This document shows positions 11,973-24,900 of a stretch of DNA of 64,000 bases, piece by piece. The notes beneath the pieces are model-generated. The model made no database searches, was not told where the DNA came from, and saw only the letters and a list, made by a program, of their open reading frames with translations. The DNA is from Oscheius sp. JU75 (lineage: Eukaryota > Nematoda > Chromadorea > Rhabditida > Rhabditidae), in assembly GCA_037178855.1 (NCBI GenBank), contig JASJZC010000002.1:3720001-3784000 (forward strand), given 5' to 3'. Positions within the stretch are counted from its first letter, which is position 1; every line of letters begins with the position of its first letter. The position numbers and the translations under genes were made by a program.

Positions 11973-12760
11973 GAAGTGAAAGACGCGAAGAAATCTATTG
12001 ATCCAGGAGAAGTGCAGTAAAAAAATTGGCCATTCAAGAGAACAGCGAAAGCATCCTATCCAATGTCAGGAAAACGAAGGAGGATGTATGTAGAAGATAA
12101 ACAACTGTGCAAGATACAAATTTGAGGTATGTTCTACTTTGCCTTTTTCGATCAGTGACTTCGAGTAGATCGACCGACGTCAATACTCTCAACTTGCTGA
12201 GCCTGAGACCGTTGACAGCGACATGAAAACTAAGAGCTTCCCACCAGTCGCAAAAGCCTTGGACACAATAGTCGAAATGATGGCATCTTGCAAAGCTTAG
12301 ATTCCAAGGTTAGTACTGTTCCAATTTTCAATTTTTTGAATGAGAAGATGCATCAGCGCTTGTACTCCTAGGGTCTGACCAATAATCCGATTTTAGATGT
12401 CCTCTATCACTGCGAGAAAACAAAGAACTACTGTCACGGTTCCAGCAGAAACAAGAGCAGAAAAGCTGGTTCGAAAATTTAAAAAAAGCATCGATCCGCA
12501 TTTAAGTGCAACAAGAATGTTGTTAGAATCCATGTCAAGTCATTCGACCAGATCTGAGTTAGAGGTAAGTGCTACCATTTCCTGTCAAATTTTGTGGTAT
12601 GAGTAGATCTATTCAGACCAAAGAGACTGATACATAGATTCTGTCTAATTCTCCGTTTTCAGGCGTCTCTTTTGTCGCCACAGAAGCTATGGACTTGGAG
12701 CTCTAGAGGACTCATTCACTCTCCCACTAGTGTCAAATATGTGTTCTTGCTCGGCTAGCA
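11952..12760 (+). CDS. Unresolved small gene(s), exons only partly joined
   Basis: Several coding-like pieces with splice signals occur here. Frame 1 begins at ATG 11952 (MPSVATAEVKDAKKSIDP) with a possible GTAAAA donor near 12017 and a 53-nt intron ending CAATGTCAG. A second frame runs 12171-12300 (RRQYSQLAEPETVDSD ... IVEMMASCKA stop). A third exon, 12397-12564, starts directly after TTTTAG with ATG (MSSITARKQRTTVTVPAE ... VRKFKKSIDPHLSATRM) and ends at a GAG|GTAAGT donor; a further exon opens after TTTTCAG at 12662. The peptide KKSIDP occurs in both the first and third pieces. I cannot join them into a single protein and do not recognise a family. Confidence 0.35.
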
Positions 12761-13105
12761 GTTAGAATCGCTAGTCCGGGTATTTCTACATATGTTGTTG
12801 CAGCCTGTTAGATTTGCCCTTTCTCCTAGCCTCTTACTCTCTGTACCTCTCTGTATCTGGTGCCCTGTCATCTGAATTTTCTTCTTCATTTCGAAGATTT
12901 CTATTTCTTTCTTCTCCGATTCCCCCGCTTCCACTTATTTAGTGAGTCTTCTTTGTCCCTCTTACTTCTGAGAATCACTGTTTCTACCAAGTGAATGCTC
13001 TGCATCCATGATTACTCCTCTTATCCCTCCCCTACCTTTTCTGTAGCTCAAAAACTTTCGCAATGCTAGAACAATTCTCATGCTTCCGTATTGTCCCAGC
13101 TGCTC

Positions 13106-13231
13106 ACACTGTTCCCATTCGTGAGTATCACAGTCAGTGACCTCGAACCGATCCTACCGGATTACCGCCCAGAGATCTATCTATTCCATCATAATGGTGA
13201 CCAATGGATAGGATGTACACGGTTCGACTGA
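13106..13231 (+). CDS. Orphan putative last exon
   Basis: After a GTCCCAG acceptor near 13099-13105 a frame runs LLTLFPFVSITVSDLEP, then ILPDYRPEIYLFHHNGDQW, then IGCTRFD and TGA. Codon use and aromatic content look genuine. It may be the 3' exon of the small gene at 11.95-12.76 kb, or a stranded exon. No homologue recognised. Confidence 0.3.
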   Translation, partial: TLFPFVSITVSDLEPILPDYRPEIYLFHHNGDQWIGCTRFD

Positions 13232-14967
13232 ACGAAGATGTTCTTGTGGTAAGTCGACCCAATAGGGCTCCCTCAGGTGGAGTCACTTGGCGAGAATTGG
13301 GCGCTAGCTAGTCTCTGCGCGTGAAATGGAAATCGAAATCCACGAAGCGTCTCCTCTTTCCTTACTCCACGCACATCAATTTTAATTGAATTCTGTCTGT
13401 TATTTTTATCCACCACTATCTGATATCTTCTGCCCCGACTCTCTCCCTCTCTCTTCCTTAATCCCCACAACCTATACATATGCCATTTCTCATTGTGATT
13501 GTGATATGAAGCGAATTATGCTCTGCTGGGCCCCCAGATCAATAGAATGCTCTTGTACACACGATCGCCTGCGGGGCAGGGACAGTATGGGAATCACACG
13601 CCGCTGAAACAGCTCCACATGAAACGACGATGTCCCTGCAGCGACTGTAAAGCGGTTTGTTTGACCTTTCAGTCAGTCTGGTCTCTCCAGACTGCATCTG
13701 ACTGACAGCTAGGTTCTTTGAGATCAGTAATCTATTCTCTCGGGTCTAGGAGCAAGTGAGTCTGCTAGAAAAAGACTGACTGAGATAATGACTTGCCGTC
13801 ACTTTATGCACTGGGAAGGAGTGGATAGGAATCAGATTTTAAGCTTTGAGTCAGTCTAGGCGTATTTAGGTTGAATATGTAATCATTCATTCTAAAAAAT
13901 AAAATTCTGTACCAGTTTCGATCAGTTTACCGGGTCAGATTCAAATTCTTAGGCTATGCAGAGCCTTCAGGATACAGAGCTAAATGTCACAGGTGTGACT
14001 CAGACTTGCTCCTTGCAATTGAAAGTAGAGTCGAGTCAAATTTCCTCACCTAATCTATCTCAACGGGTCAAATGAACATGTTCTGGAAAGTTTCACCTAG
14101 TCTCACTATCTGTTCTAATTTTGACAGCCGAGGCAGTACGGGTGAGATGCTAGATGAACTGAGCTCCTGGTGACTTTCAAGAACTTTGCTTATTGAATAT
14201 CTGGCATTTAGCTTTAGTGCCAGCTAATTTTTCTACTAGCTCTTTACACTCAATTGAATTCCGACAGTTTTGTGACTCTCTCACTATTATTTGACAATGG
14301 TTCAACACTGTGTAATCATCTGTTCGCCCTCATTTTGTTTTAAATTCCGGGTGGTATAAGTCAAAGATATGACGAGAGTTGAGAATTTGTATACCAACTG
14401 GAGAGAATTCGTTTATTCCGCTGCCGTGATAAGTGCCAATTTCCCTCGTTTAGCCGTGAGAGATTTCTTTCCACTCGACTAACTTTGTCCTTTTAACGAG
14501 AGAGGAAAAAGGCCCCCGAATCAATGCTCCTCAGAGCTCACCTCCTCAGCACTTGCCCTTAATCGCTGCCCATTATCCCTTGTCAATCTTCTTTCTCTCA
14601 CAGCCGTCTCGGCTCCTTGGGATCCAATTAACGAGGCAATACCGCCGCCGGACCCTAATAATTTAACTTCTGGCCCCCGAAAAAGAGTCTTCCAACTCCA
14701 GAGAGGTCTCTAGCGGAGGTCCCTGCCGTCAAACCAAAGCCATTCAACATCCCTCTCTCCTGGTCAATGCGACGTCGTCTCGCGGCTGGAATCGCCGCCT
14801 AGAGCGACGCCCTATCGATTCTCTCTCCTCAACCCCGGAGAGAGAGACCGAGTCTCTACTACTCTATACACGTTAACCCGTAAAGTCTCTCGGAAGGGTG
14901 TTCCCCTTATCACTTGGAAAGCTCAGCTGCTTGCACTCGCGCCTTTCCCAACAGACTTCGTTTTCAG
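13232..14967. other. Intergenic region upstream of rab-3
   Basis: About 1.7 kb with no open frame or splice-consistent exon that I can support. It likely contains the rab-3 promoter. The last 500 nt are pyrimidine-rich and end in the TTTTCAG that abuts the rab-3 ATG. Confidence 0.5.
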
Positions 14968-16885
14968 ATGGCGGCTGCCGGCGGACAACAACAAGCCAGC
15001 GGAGATCAGAACTTTGATTATATGTTCAAGGTTCGTTTCCTTAATTCTTCCTTAATTCATTAGGATAGACCATTATTATTAGAGTTACCTTGACCTTTCC
15101 TTCTTTTTATAAAAACAGCGAGCGATCCAGTACCGCTGTTCTTCGAGTAGAATTTTCTGGCGAAAAATAGGTTTTCTAGTTTCGCAATCTTCTGCAAAGC
15201 TGTGGGATTTGTCCCCCTCTTCAGGTTTGCAGATTATTTAAAACCTTACAAAATTGATCTATTGCCTGAAACTGCTCGAGTACTTTATAGACCTTGAACA
15301 GGGTATCAAGAAGTTCCTTCCAGAAAGCGACCTAAAAGTTACCATAGAATTTCAAAAAACCACGGAATCTTCGTTGACTTTGTCTATTCTCGTCTTCTCT
15401 CCCCGATCTTTGTTTCTGAATAACTCTACATGACTAACGAGCACTGCTTTGGAAAGACGCCTGCAAAGATTTCACTAGAATCACTTGCAGGAATCTATAG
15501 AGCATGAATAAGTCTTGTCAGTTATTCATACTCCAATACGTGTCAAAATGGTAATCCTAGACAAAGTAAACGCGAGACACTCTCACATATCCGTCACCAG
15601 GAATCAATGATGCCGATGCAAAAACTATTTGATCAGACCCTGGGGAGCCCACTCATTTTCATCTCGCATTTCTCGAGCCGAAAATGACTGGTGCCGATTT
15701 AGAGCCGCGGGTGGGTCGCGCGCACATCGATTCCGAAAAAGAATGATGTCCATAAATCCTCGAAGATTTAATCGGTCTTAACTCTTCCAGTTGCTCATCA
15801 TTGGCAACTCGTCCGTGGGAAAGACTTCGTTTCTCTTCCGCTACTGTGACGACTCCTTCACCTCCGCCTTTGTCTCTACCGTAGGAATCGATTTCAAAGT
15901 GAGTCTTACTCTTTGGATTCTTTTACTTCTTGACCAACCTTCAGGTCGTAAAAGACATATTTTAGTTGTTTGAATCGGCCAGAAACGGGTTGTGTTTCCT
16001 TATAGATAGTTCTCTGCTATTCTTTCCAAACCACTTAAAAGGCCGGGTCCCTTCTAATGTAGACCGTCTTTCTAATCGAGAGCTTTCAGGTAAAGACAGT
16101 ATTCCGTGGCGAGAAACGCGTGAAGCTACAAATTTGGGACACCGCCGGTCAGGAGCGTTACCGTACCATCACAACGGCCTACTACCGAGGAGCTATGGGC
16201 TTCATCCTCATGTACGACATCACCAACGAGGAATCTTTTAATGCTGTTCAGGATTGGTGAGTTCTTTCCATTCCTCTTACCCAAAAAAAAACTGCTTCAG
16301 GTGCACACAGATCAAGACGTACTCGTGGGAGAATGCACAGGTTGTCCTCGTGGGCAACAAATGTGACATGGAGGGAGAGAGAATCGTCAGCTATGAGAGA
16401 GGACGTCAGTTAGCTGACCAGCTAGGATTGGAGTTCTTCGAGACGTCGGCCAAGGAGAACATCAATGTGAAGGCTGTCTTCGAGAAGCTGGTTGAGATCA
16501 TCTGTGACAAAATGGCTGAGAGTTTGGACAAGGTTTGTGTTAAGTTTCCAAGCTTTATAGAATGGGATTGTCCGGTTTGAATATTTACCAAAGCTTACAA
16601 AAAGGGTTAGTGTAACTCAAGATCGGCTTCGTACTACCATTTATTCGTTCGAGGAAAGCGATTACTTTGGAATAAATAGAGAGTACACCCATTGTCAAGC
16701 ACTTGTGTCTCATTCTTCTGACTTAAAGCCGATCAAATGTGGCTTTACTGTTGCTTATCAAATCAAACAAATCCATAGTATCCCAAAATCTCAATTCTTT
16801 GCAGGACCCTCAGCAGCAGCCGAAGGGCCAACGTCTGGACGCGAACACGACCCAGAAACCTCCGACTTCGTCGTGTAACTGCTGA
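14968..16885 (+). CDS. rab-3: RAB-3 small GTPase
   Basis: Five exons close in phase to 216 aa: 14968-15030, 15791-15898, 16090-16256, 16301-16532, 16805-16885. The G1 loop is GNSSVGKTS, the switch II region is [11 protein letters not shown], and the nucleotide motifs NKCD and ETSAKEN are present. The effector region reads [15 protein letters not shown] and the tail CNC is the geranylgeranylation site. RAB-3 cycles on synaptic vesicles and controls docking and release with RIM and Rabphilin-type effectors. The protein is almost collinear with nematode RAB-3; only the N-terminal Gly/Gln stretch and the linker before CNC differ. The ATG follows TTTTCAG with zero spacing, typical of a spliced-leader acceptor. 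The first intron is about 760 nt, the longest in the gene. Confidence 0.97.
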
Positions 16886-17189
16886 TCTTCATCCTCTCCG
16901 AGCTCTTCACTTACGCATTCTCCTCTCGGAGGCTGCTCAAACCCTGTTCTTAATAGCCCGATGCTTTAACAGATTGATATATTGAATTGTCTCTAGTATA
17001 TATAAGTTGCATCACTTCAAGCATTCCATGTGTAAATATAACCAGAAAGAGACTCCCACCGACTAGACTTTTATTATTTATTCAATTATCACTTTTTTTC
17101 GTATTCTTTTTGAATAAAAGGTTAGTGAGAAGAGTCTAAATAGCGTGCGCTGATGTCGTCATGGTAACCCTGGCAGTCTTCTGACCAAT

Positions 17190-20100
17190 ATGTGGTCGCT
17201 GTTCCTATTGCTTCTGGCTAATATAGTACAGGGGCAGTTCAGAGGACAGAATCCCTTATTTCTGGAGCCTTCTAACTGCACAACCAATGAATATTTCGCT
17301 CCTCACAACTACAGGTACTGTCTATTTCACTGGTTTTCCATGAATGCCTCAGTTGTGTCACTTGCCCACAGAACCTCGTAGCCTCTTCTGACCATTTGAC
17401 CTGTCAGTGTCCAGCCAACAGCTTCATCTCTAACTTTACAGCTTCAGGGCCTGTTTGCAGCCAATGTCAACCGGGTATGTGACAGAGGGAGAGAGACAGT
17501 CAATTCCCTTCCAGAAGAAATTGTGGTCGCTGGCAGATGCATTCCCTGTCCGTCGGGAAATTGCCAATGTTCCCAGAGCCAGATTCTTACTCAGAATGGC
17601 TGTGCTTCATGTCCTGTCAAAATGTTACCCAATTCGGATCAGACTTCTTGTCTTCCATGCCATTCTCTGTCTTGTCTCTGTCAGGTTAGTTCCTCTGGTT
17701 ATGGTCAACTTTCTCATGCCAGAACGGAACCTGTTCCCAAGGACAAGGAGAGCCGAAGACGGAAATCTGGCTCTCGGATGGTGGATCGCTCCGATCGCTC
17801 TACATTGAGAGAGAAATTCAGGGAACTGTGGGACGGTGTCAACTGGGAAGTAGTCAAGATTGTCAGGTAGTGAAATATATTTTTGAAATTTTTATCTTTT
17901 TCCAGACTCTTCTAAATATGTGTGTTCTGCAGCATTTTGACAGAAGCTCCCAAACTTCTTGTTCTATCGCTGACCGCAACACGTTTGTCTCTGTTCTAGT
18001 CACGAAACTTTCTTCTTCAGACCGTACTTCTCCAAACTAATTGTCTCAGGAGATCCGGACTCCGAACTTCATAAGGAAACAGCTGTTCCCGTCGCTTATA
18101 GAATGGACCAACCGATTGAAATAGTTGCCGCTCTTTTTCATCGGAATGGGTCTTTCATGAGAATGAGTCCACTATCTTCAGTTCTTCTTTGCTCGTTCCC
18201 AGAGAAAGTGGTGCTCATGGGTCGGAGGTATCAGTTCTTTAATATAAAAACGGAGAGTCTTTCAGATTCGCCCAACTGTGTTCAATTGACGTCTTGGCGC
18301 TTCTCGAAGAAGACCGACAGATCTTCGTTGAGCTCTTTATAAAATTCAGGGATGATCAAGGAGAGAGTCGAGTAGGTTGGGAACTTTTGCCGAGACTCCT
18401 TTTTAGACCTACCCCGTTTCCATCTTCAACAAACAGATGCGAGGAAACGGTCAGTATGTCAACCAACCTAGCTCGAACAGGCAGGAACTGACTCATCGCT
18501 TTTTCTTGGCGGATAACTCGGGGACATTCCCAAACTCTTCTACCGTTCTTCGGTTTGTCAATGCCATGGAGCTACAGATCAATCTACAGGTAGGACAAGA
18601 TCTGGGAATCAAATATCAATCATTTAGCCAACCCGGGATGGACTCATCTACCCGCCTCTTCTGGTAGTCGACTATGCAGAAGTTCTGTCAGACAGAAAGG
18701 AAGCAATGAGCAGATTCTCAGTAGTCTTTGCTTCGGATCCTGAGCGACATGATCGGGTAAGTCTGAATCATTTAGCCTTCTCTGAAGTCATGACTGTTTT
18801 GTTCAAATCAATATTTGAGGACCTCGAGATCACAATGGCCGTCCTCTGTCCAACTTCGGTAATCTGGGCCGGTCTGAAAACCTACAGTTGGGGAAGGCGG
18901 AGCGGAAAACAGTTGATCTCCGATGCAAGTGTGGTTATCCAGTTCCTTCTCTTCAGTGCCACCTGTCTAGGAGAGGTCTTCTTTTTGGTAACCGAGATAC
19001 TTTCCAATATGAATCACCCAGATCCCTTCAATAATCGCTGTCTGGCTGACCTTCGCTTATAAGAGTCAATACTACGTCTTCTACAATGTCCTGACTAGCA
19101 GCCAAGAGAACACTCTGAGGATTTATCTGCTCTGTGGGGTCATTTTAAAAGCGGCCGGAGTCGTGCAGAAAGTGTGGCAGTTGATCAACCAAAAGACAAT
19201 TTTTGTGGATTGGGAGAGGACGAGAACTGTCCTAGATCAGACCAATAGGCCACCCTCTCAGGATGCTACCAAAGCTTTTAAGGATCTTCCTCCTATCGCT
19301 TGGAGAACCTACATGGTTGCGAATGAATGGAATGAGCTCTTCTCCTACCGCAAGACCTCGGTCACCCTGCAAATCATGACTATGCTTGTTCTATTGGAGC
19401 ACTTTGGTTGGAAGAATTGGGCTCTGGTCGAGTCTGGATTCCACAGCAGTCAACACGGATCGATCGAGGCTACTAACCTGACCAAGTTCGGTGTCTACGT
19501 CGCTGTCTATCTGTTTTTGGCTATGGTTCAATGGGTCATCCAGGTACTGATTCTGGAGAGACTCCTCGACCCTTTCCATAACTTTATCGATCTCTGTTCT
19601 GTCGCCAATATTAGGTTCGTTACTGCTATTTACTGAGGAAGTCTATTTTCAGCGTGCTGTCTCTGACACACAGCCTCTACGGCTACTACGTTCACGGGAG
19701 ATCAGTTCACGGGAGAGGGGACGTCAGTATGGGAGAGATGAACGAGTTTCTCAAGCGGGAACGAGACAATCTTTGTGCGAATCGAGGTCTCGAACCCGGC
19801 ACCGAGCTACAGACATTCCGTGTGGCTCTACCAGTCAGCTTCCAGGATAAACTGGAGAACATCTATAGTAGTCACGTTCCAAATGCGAGTTTGAGGGGAT
19901 TCGACAGGGACACCGCCGCTGTAAGACTTGTATTAGGAGGTGGAATACAATTGTTTAGATGGACAAAACTACACTGAAGCACGAGATTGTCAACAACTTT
20001 GTCAAGGAGTTTGTGGATCACTCTCTCAACGAGATCGAGTACACTACCAGAGACGCCACTTTTGTGGAGTCTCTATTGGACATGGAGACGAATGACACGA

Positions 20101-20448
20101 CTTTCACTGGCCACTTTACAAGGTAGGGAGGATCAAGAGAAGAATGAGAGGCTGCCCCCACTTTTGCTGTAACATCACTAAATGAGACGGTTCAAATACA
20201 TGTACAAAACGATGTTCAGAGACCCCTCGGAGATGTCCTTCTCCCGCTGCTTTCTCTACGGGAACGAATGGACTTTCCTCTCTTTCGAAGTCGCTCTCTT
20301 CTGTACTCTCGCTCTGTGGTTCGACTCTCTACCACTCACCTGCTTCATCGTGCTTCTCACTGCCACTCTCATCCGACTTCTTTGCTCGACTATAGCCAAA
20401 TGGAAATTGGCTACTGTCAGTCTCGTAGACGAGAGATTCCTCTTGTAA
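17190..20448 (+). CDS. mks-3: Meckelin (TMEM67/MKS3), ciliary transition-zone receptor-like protein
   Basis: The start MWSLFLLLLANIVQG is a signal peptide. A cysteine-rich extracellular region follows over several exons (CQCPANSF, CSQCQPG, CIPCPSGNCQC, CLPCHSLSCLC), then a long luminal region and several hydrophobic helices (for example CFIVLLTATLIRLL). The C terminus FRDPSEMSFSRCFLYGNEW ... SLVDERFLL is the diagnostic meckelin tail. Many introns are very short; the first is about 42 nt with GTACTG and CCTCAG ends. Meckelin sits at the ciliary transition zone with MKS/NPHP partners and gates entry of membrane proteins; in nematodes that means sensory neurons. Internal exon borders between 17.9 and 20.2 kb were not all resolved, but the N and C termini are secure. 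Confidence 0.9.
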
Positions 20449-21149
20449 TTGCTCATAAATGTTCACTTTCGCACCCTTTTCAATTATGTTTACAGCTAGT
20501 ATATAACAGTCGTTTTCCTCTTCTTCTTGTTCTTGCTGCCTATTCACTAACCGAGGGTAACTGTTCTTTTCGCTACAAAATCATTGTCAGATCCTTGCGG
20601 AGCCTGTCCTGCTTCCACACATCTTGCTGTAACTGACGCTACGAGCCGTGGAGGTCAGCCTCTCCGACGGCTCACAATGCTCCAATAATCTACTCCAAAG
20701 GATTCCCAATCCAGTCTCATTCTTATTGGATGTAAGTGGTCTTCATAAACATCAGTCAGAGGAGAAAAAGGTTAACCCATGCGGGGATTGAGCCTCCGAA
20801 TCGTTTTGGAATTGTAGTCGAATTTGTAGTCGCATATATAACTGGTATCTACTACGATTTTGTGATGGACAACGGCTCCTGTAGCCAGTTATGGCTGCAG
20901 CTGTGTCCTCTCCTTTGCTCTGTTGGCAAATTCCCGGAACCTCTGGCAGTGTATCCAAAATCAGGTGTAACTACTGAGTAAACGTGTTGCTCTTTTTGTA
21001 CTTTATGACCGCCTTCCGGGTGATAACCCGGTAAGAACACATAGTCACACACACTGCTTTTTCGGTTCTCAAGGCGCCAATCTTGTCAGCTGTTCTTATC
21101 TAAATCCTCCCTCAAAATTCCTTATCTCGGCCTTTTTCCTTCATCCGGC
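20449..21149. other. Intergenic region between mks-3 and the SLC17 gene
   Basis: About 700 nt. No supported gene. An imperfect hairpin (GAGCCGTGGAGG and CCTCTCCGACGGCTC) lies at 20643-20673. The SLC17 promoter and 5' UTR probably occupy the distal part. Confidence 0.4.
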
Positions 21150-23084
21150 ATGTCCTCTCAACACGCACGTAATTTATAGCTTTCCTATATTTTCTAACTG
21201 CCCATTACAGCTCTTTTCTCATGGAAGACCCGTCGCCTGCATCTTCTTCTACTCGTAATGTTCGGACTCTTCAACAGTCAGTACATGAACACGAATCTGG
21301 GTATAACCATTACCTGTATGGTGAACTATACGGCTGTTGATGGGCTGATTCCATTCGATGACAACAGTACAGAGTATCTGAATGTGACGGAGAATGCCTG
21401 TGGGCGGTCAGAGACGGGAGAACAAAAAGTACTAGACTACGGGGTAAGTCATTGCCGTTCTGCTGAACTTGCAAGCCTTTTTTGTCCTGCAAAGTGTCAA
21501 GGGAGAGTTGTAAACAACTTACGGAGAAAGTCACCCCATTAGGATAAGATGATAAGATGAACTTTAGGGAAACTTGGAATGGAGCAGAGCTGAGCAGAAC
21601 TGGCTCTTTTCTGCCAGTTTCTGGGGAGGAGTTACTACGGTAATCCCCTCAATCCTCATCTCTCATCGTCTCTCTCCCCGAATCGTCTTTGCTGTCTCAA
21701 TTGCTATGAAGGTCTGTGAGTTTCGAATTCCTTTTGATAAGAGTTTGCAGGCTGTGGCCAACGCGCTCCTGCCCATCTTGGCCCGCACCTCTTTCAGCTT
21801 CTATGGGGTTTTTGGAGCAAGATTTGTGCTCGGACTGGCTGAGCCATTCATCTACCCGGCAATCAACACAATCATTGGCAATTGGTTCCCGATGGAGGAG
21901 AGAAGTACCGCCGTGGCTTTGTTCACGACAGGAAATCAGTTGGCCATGTTCATTGGGAATCCGATAGCTGCCTGGTTATGTCATTCCAAACTTGGCTGGC
22001 CTGCTGTCTATTACATGACAGGTTCGAACAGTCATTCAGTCGTAAACTGTGAATTCCAGCAATCCTGGGGTTCATTTGGCTGGCTCTGTGGATGTCTTTC
22101 GCTCACAACAGACCCTCCCAAGCCAAATGGATGCTGCGGAGAGAGAGAATCTATCTCTTGAAGACCGTTCCTCCACGTGCAAAAGCCGATGCGCACCCTC
22201 GACCGCCAGTCAAAGGCATCGCCACCAACGCAGCCTTCCTTTCCCATCTCTTCTCCACTTATAGCATAACTGTTGGAGCCACTTTTATGATAACCTACCT
22301 CCCTTCCTATTTCAAACAGGTTCTCTACTTGGGTCTCTTGACGGTAGCAAAGAGTTTTTATGATTTGAAACAAACCTACAGAACGGAGCATTCACATCTC
22401 TCCCGATGATGTTCAACTTTACGTTCAAGATCATTTGGGGAGTGGCTGTTGACAAACTGAAGAGCAAAAAGTACCTGACTCCAACCCAAGCTGTCAAACT
22501 CTCTCAGTGTTTCCGTGAGTCCAGGATCTTTTCTTTGACGAGTTTTTTAGCTACCTTCGGAGTAGCCATTCCGCTGTTTCTGATCATAATTTTCGTGGAC
22601 TGTAGTCACGCGGGAGTTGCTCTTTTGCTGTTCTCCATCGCCAACATGTTCATGGGAGGACATACCAGCGGAGCTTACACTTCTCTCCTGTCTCTTGCGC
22701 CTCAATACACACCCACCCTGTCCTCGATCTCTCATGCTTTTAGTGTCATGTCCCAGCTAACCAGCCCCTTTATTGTCCACGCTCTCATCACCAATGGAAC
22801 TGTGACCGAATGGAATCGGATGCTGCTCTTCACCGCTATCTTGAGTGTTGTCAGCGGAGTACAGTTTCTGATTTGGGGATCAGGTTATCGGATTAGTGGT
22901 TTAGCAACTGTGGCACTTTTCAGGCGAAATACAGGAATTTGCGAAAACACAAGAAGAAAAGGTGGTGACTGTGGAAGAAGCCAAGAACAAAGTCACACTT
23001 ATGATCGAGGGCTCCGGTGAGCGAGATGCCTTTCTCAGACCACTCAAGCACAGCTTCCGAGCTGATTCTGTATCTCTATTGTGA
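21150..23084 (+). CDS. SLC17-family anion/vesicular transporter (MFS)
   Basis: Exons 21150-21168, 21211-21443, 21568-21711, 21751-22021, 22060-22319, 22382-22514, 22551-22883 and 22924-23084 close in phase to 517 aa, the normal length for SLC17. The 19-nt first exon (MSSQHA) is joined to the first helix (TRRLHLLLLVMFGLFNSQYM). A luminal loop with NxT/S sites follows, then WSRAEQNWLFSASFWGG, the family motif of helix 2, and GARFVLGLAEPFIYPAINTI for helix 4. The C-terminal SGEIQEFAK corresponds to the SGExQxWA boundary of the last helix. The family includes vesicular glutamate transporters, sialin and Na/phosphate carriers. The sequence does not settle the substrate; general anion or sialin-like transport is the cautious reading. 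Confidence 0.88.
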
Positions 23085-23248
23085 GCATAATATAAACTTA
23101 ATTATACTCTTTATTTGTATTTTTGTTTGTCAGTCTATAGGATTGGGACGGTCGCGTTGTGGTGGTACAGGAGACGTGTCACCATTGAGAGGGATTCATC
23201 GATGACAGTAAAGTGGCCACCGGTCACCTAAGATTTATTTGATTGTGA

Positions 23249-24264
23249 CTAGACTGTCGTATTGTTTTCTCGTATCCTGATACATTGCTTAGCTGTGTCC
23301 AGCAGACAGGGCCAAAAATAGAGACTCACAACTTTCACATCATCACTTCCAGGAATCGGAGAGCATAGACTAGTAGCATTTGGACATTGTAGTCCCACCA
23401 CATCGTCCTGTCGGGAATAGATAGATGCCACAAAGGTTCCCTCATAGTGTCTTCTACTGCTGACGTCTCTGATGAAGGCAGAGCTGTATTTGAGACCGGT
23501 CACCGAGTTACAGACTGGGAATGCATTAGCAAGTATCGAATTACAGAGGAAGAGACCACGATTGGCTCCGGCTACCGAGACAAAGGTGTCAATAAGATGG
23601 TTTAGAGGAAAGCCGAGCTTTTCATAATGCCTATCAGCACAGTATCCTCCCAAGATAGACTTTCTGGTTATTGGACTACCCATGGAGTAGGCGATGATGT
23701 CGACTTTTTGAAGAGTGTAGGCAGATACTGCTTCGATGAGCCAACGGACCTGAAACTATAGACTTAGCCTCAAGAAGTAAATACCCTCTGGACATAGTCG
23801 CACTTCATGCTGTCGTCAAAGGCAGCCACTGGAATTCCATTCGAGGCCCCATAGGTAGTCGCGTAGACTTCGCTCTCATCCCAGCCACTTGCCAATAGCA
23901 TTGTACGTTGATTTTCCATGTAGAATGATCCAGCAGTGTTTGTTAGCCCATGGACGAGGATCACTGGTTGTCTACTAAAAAATATTTGTCTAGAAGCATC
24001 GAAGAGTACATTGTTGAGGTACCGGCCGTATGATTTCCGCCTCCAAAACTCCCTCGATAACCTGGTCGAGTGGCAATGTCCAACCTTATCAGTTTGCTAG
24101 CTATTGTCTAAATAGGTGAACATTAACAAATCAAATATATAAACCGTGTCATTGTAGGGTGGGTTTTCGAAGAAAGTTGTCAAAAAGGTATAAAAGTCGG
24201 AAGAGAATTGGGGCTGAACTAGTGGGACAAAGAAGAGAAGGACGGGTAATTCCAAAGCTAACAT
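23249..24264 (-). CDS. Secreted class-2 lipase (nematode LIPS-type alpha/beta hydrolase)
   Basis: Minus-strand exons 24145-24264, 24010-24107, 23785-23974 and 23249-23749 close in phase to 302 aa; introns are 35-37 nt. The signal peptide is MLALELPVLLFFVPLVQPQF. The oxyanion region is QPVILVHGLTN, the nucleophile motif AYSMGSPIT contains the catalytic Ser, and SIYSRQDDVVG is the likely catalytic Asp loop. The C terminus (KVVSLYFWPCLLDTAKQ ... NNTTV) lacks an obvious catalytic His; a splice at GTGAGT near 23320 to a short terminal exon could restore a different tail. The product presumably hydrolyses extracellular or gut lipids. It is convergent with the SLC17 gene (stop codons 164 nt apart) and lies downstream of the LDL-receptor-like gene on the same strand. 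Confidence 0.87.
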
Positions 24265-24900
24265 TTTCCAGGAAGAGCAAAAGTTGATCTTACCTTTTTA
24301 TACAGCATAACAACAACAGTTGCCGATTTGAATATCAAGCTTTCAACAAACATCAACAATCAATGCATTTCCGAAGTTCCGTGTCAATAAAATGAAGTAG
24401 TCGATGACAATCTTGCGAAGGTGTCCTATTAACAGTGGTCCGTATCCTCGGAGAAAATGACTAGTAACAAAAGACCGTGAATAATTTTCCGCACAGCCAA
24501 GCTCTCTCTTCTGGACATTGGTTCTGTTCTCTGGAAAATTGGTTCTAGGCTTGGAGAACTTCTTCATCGACCACATTCTCCAGTAAAACTTTGCTTTCTC
24601 CTGATCGAATGCTTTGTGAGCTCGAATCCATGATGCCTGGAACTTCGGATGTATAATCGCCTGCTGCTGTCAGATAAAACTGTGATAGTGTTCTCTCATG
24701 ATAAACGGAATACATTTTCAACTTCCACAACTGTAACCAAAATCAACTATGCACCTAATTACAGTTCTTCATAACATCTGTTACTTTAACAAAAACTTTG
24801 GAAATGTCTATGACTGATTGTTAGAGATTCTTTGAAACTCCTCGGAAAAGCGTGAATTCCTGTACCCAGTAAGGCAATTAGGCACATGCTTATTTTTCAG
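24265..24900. other. Intergenic, no supported gene
   Basis: About 640 nt upstream of the lipase. Two minus-strand frames (24343-24576 and 24545-24730) are open but lack family features or a coherent splice model. Probably lipase promoter. Confidence 0.35.

Noticed and set aside
20643..20673. Imperfect hairpin considered as a structured RNA or tRNA remnant.
   Set aside because: No A/B box or cloverleaf; weak pairing.
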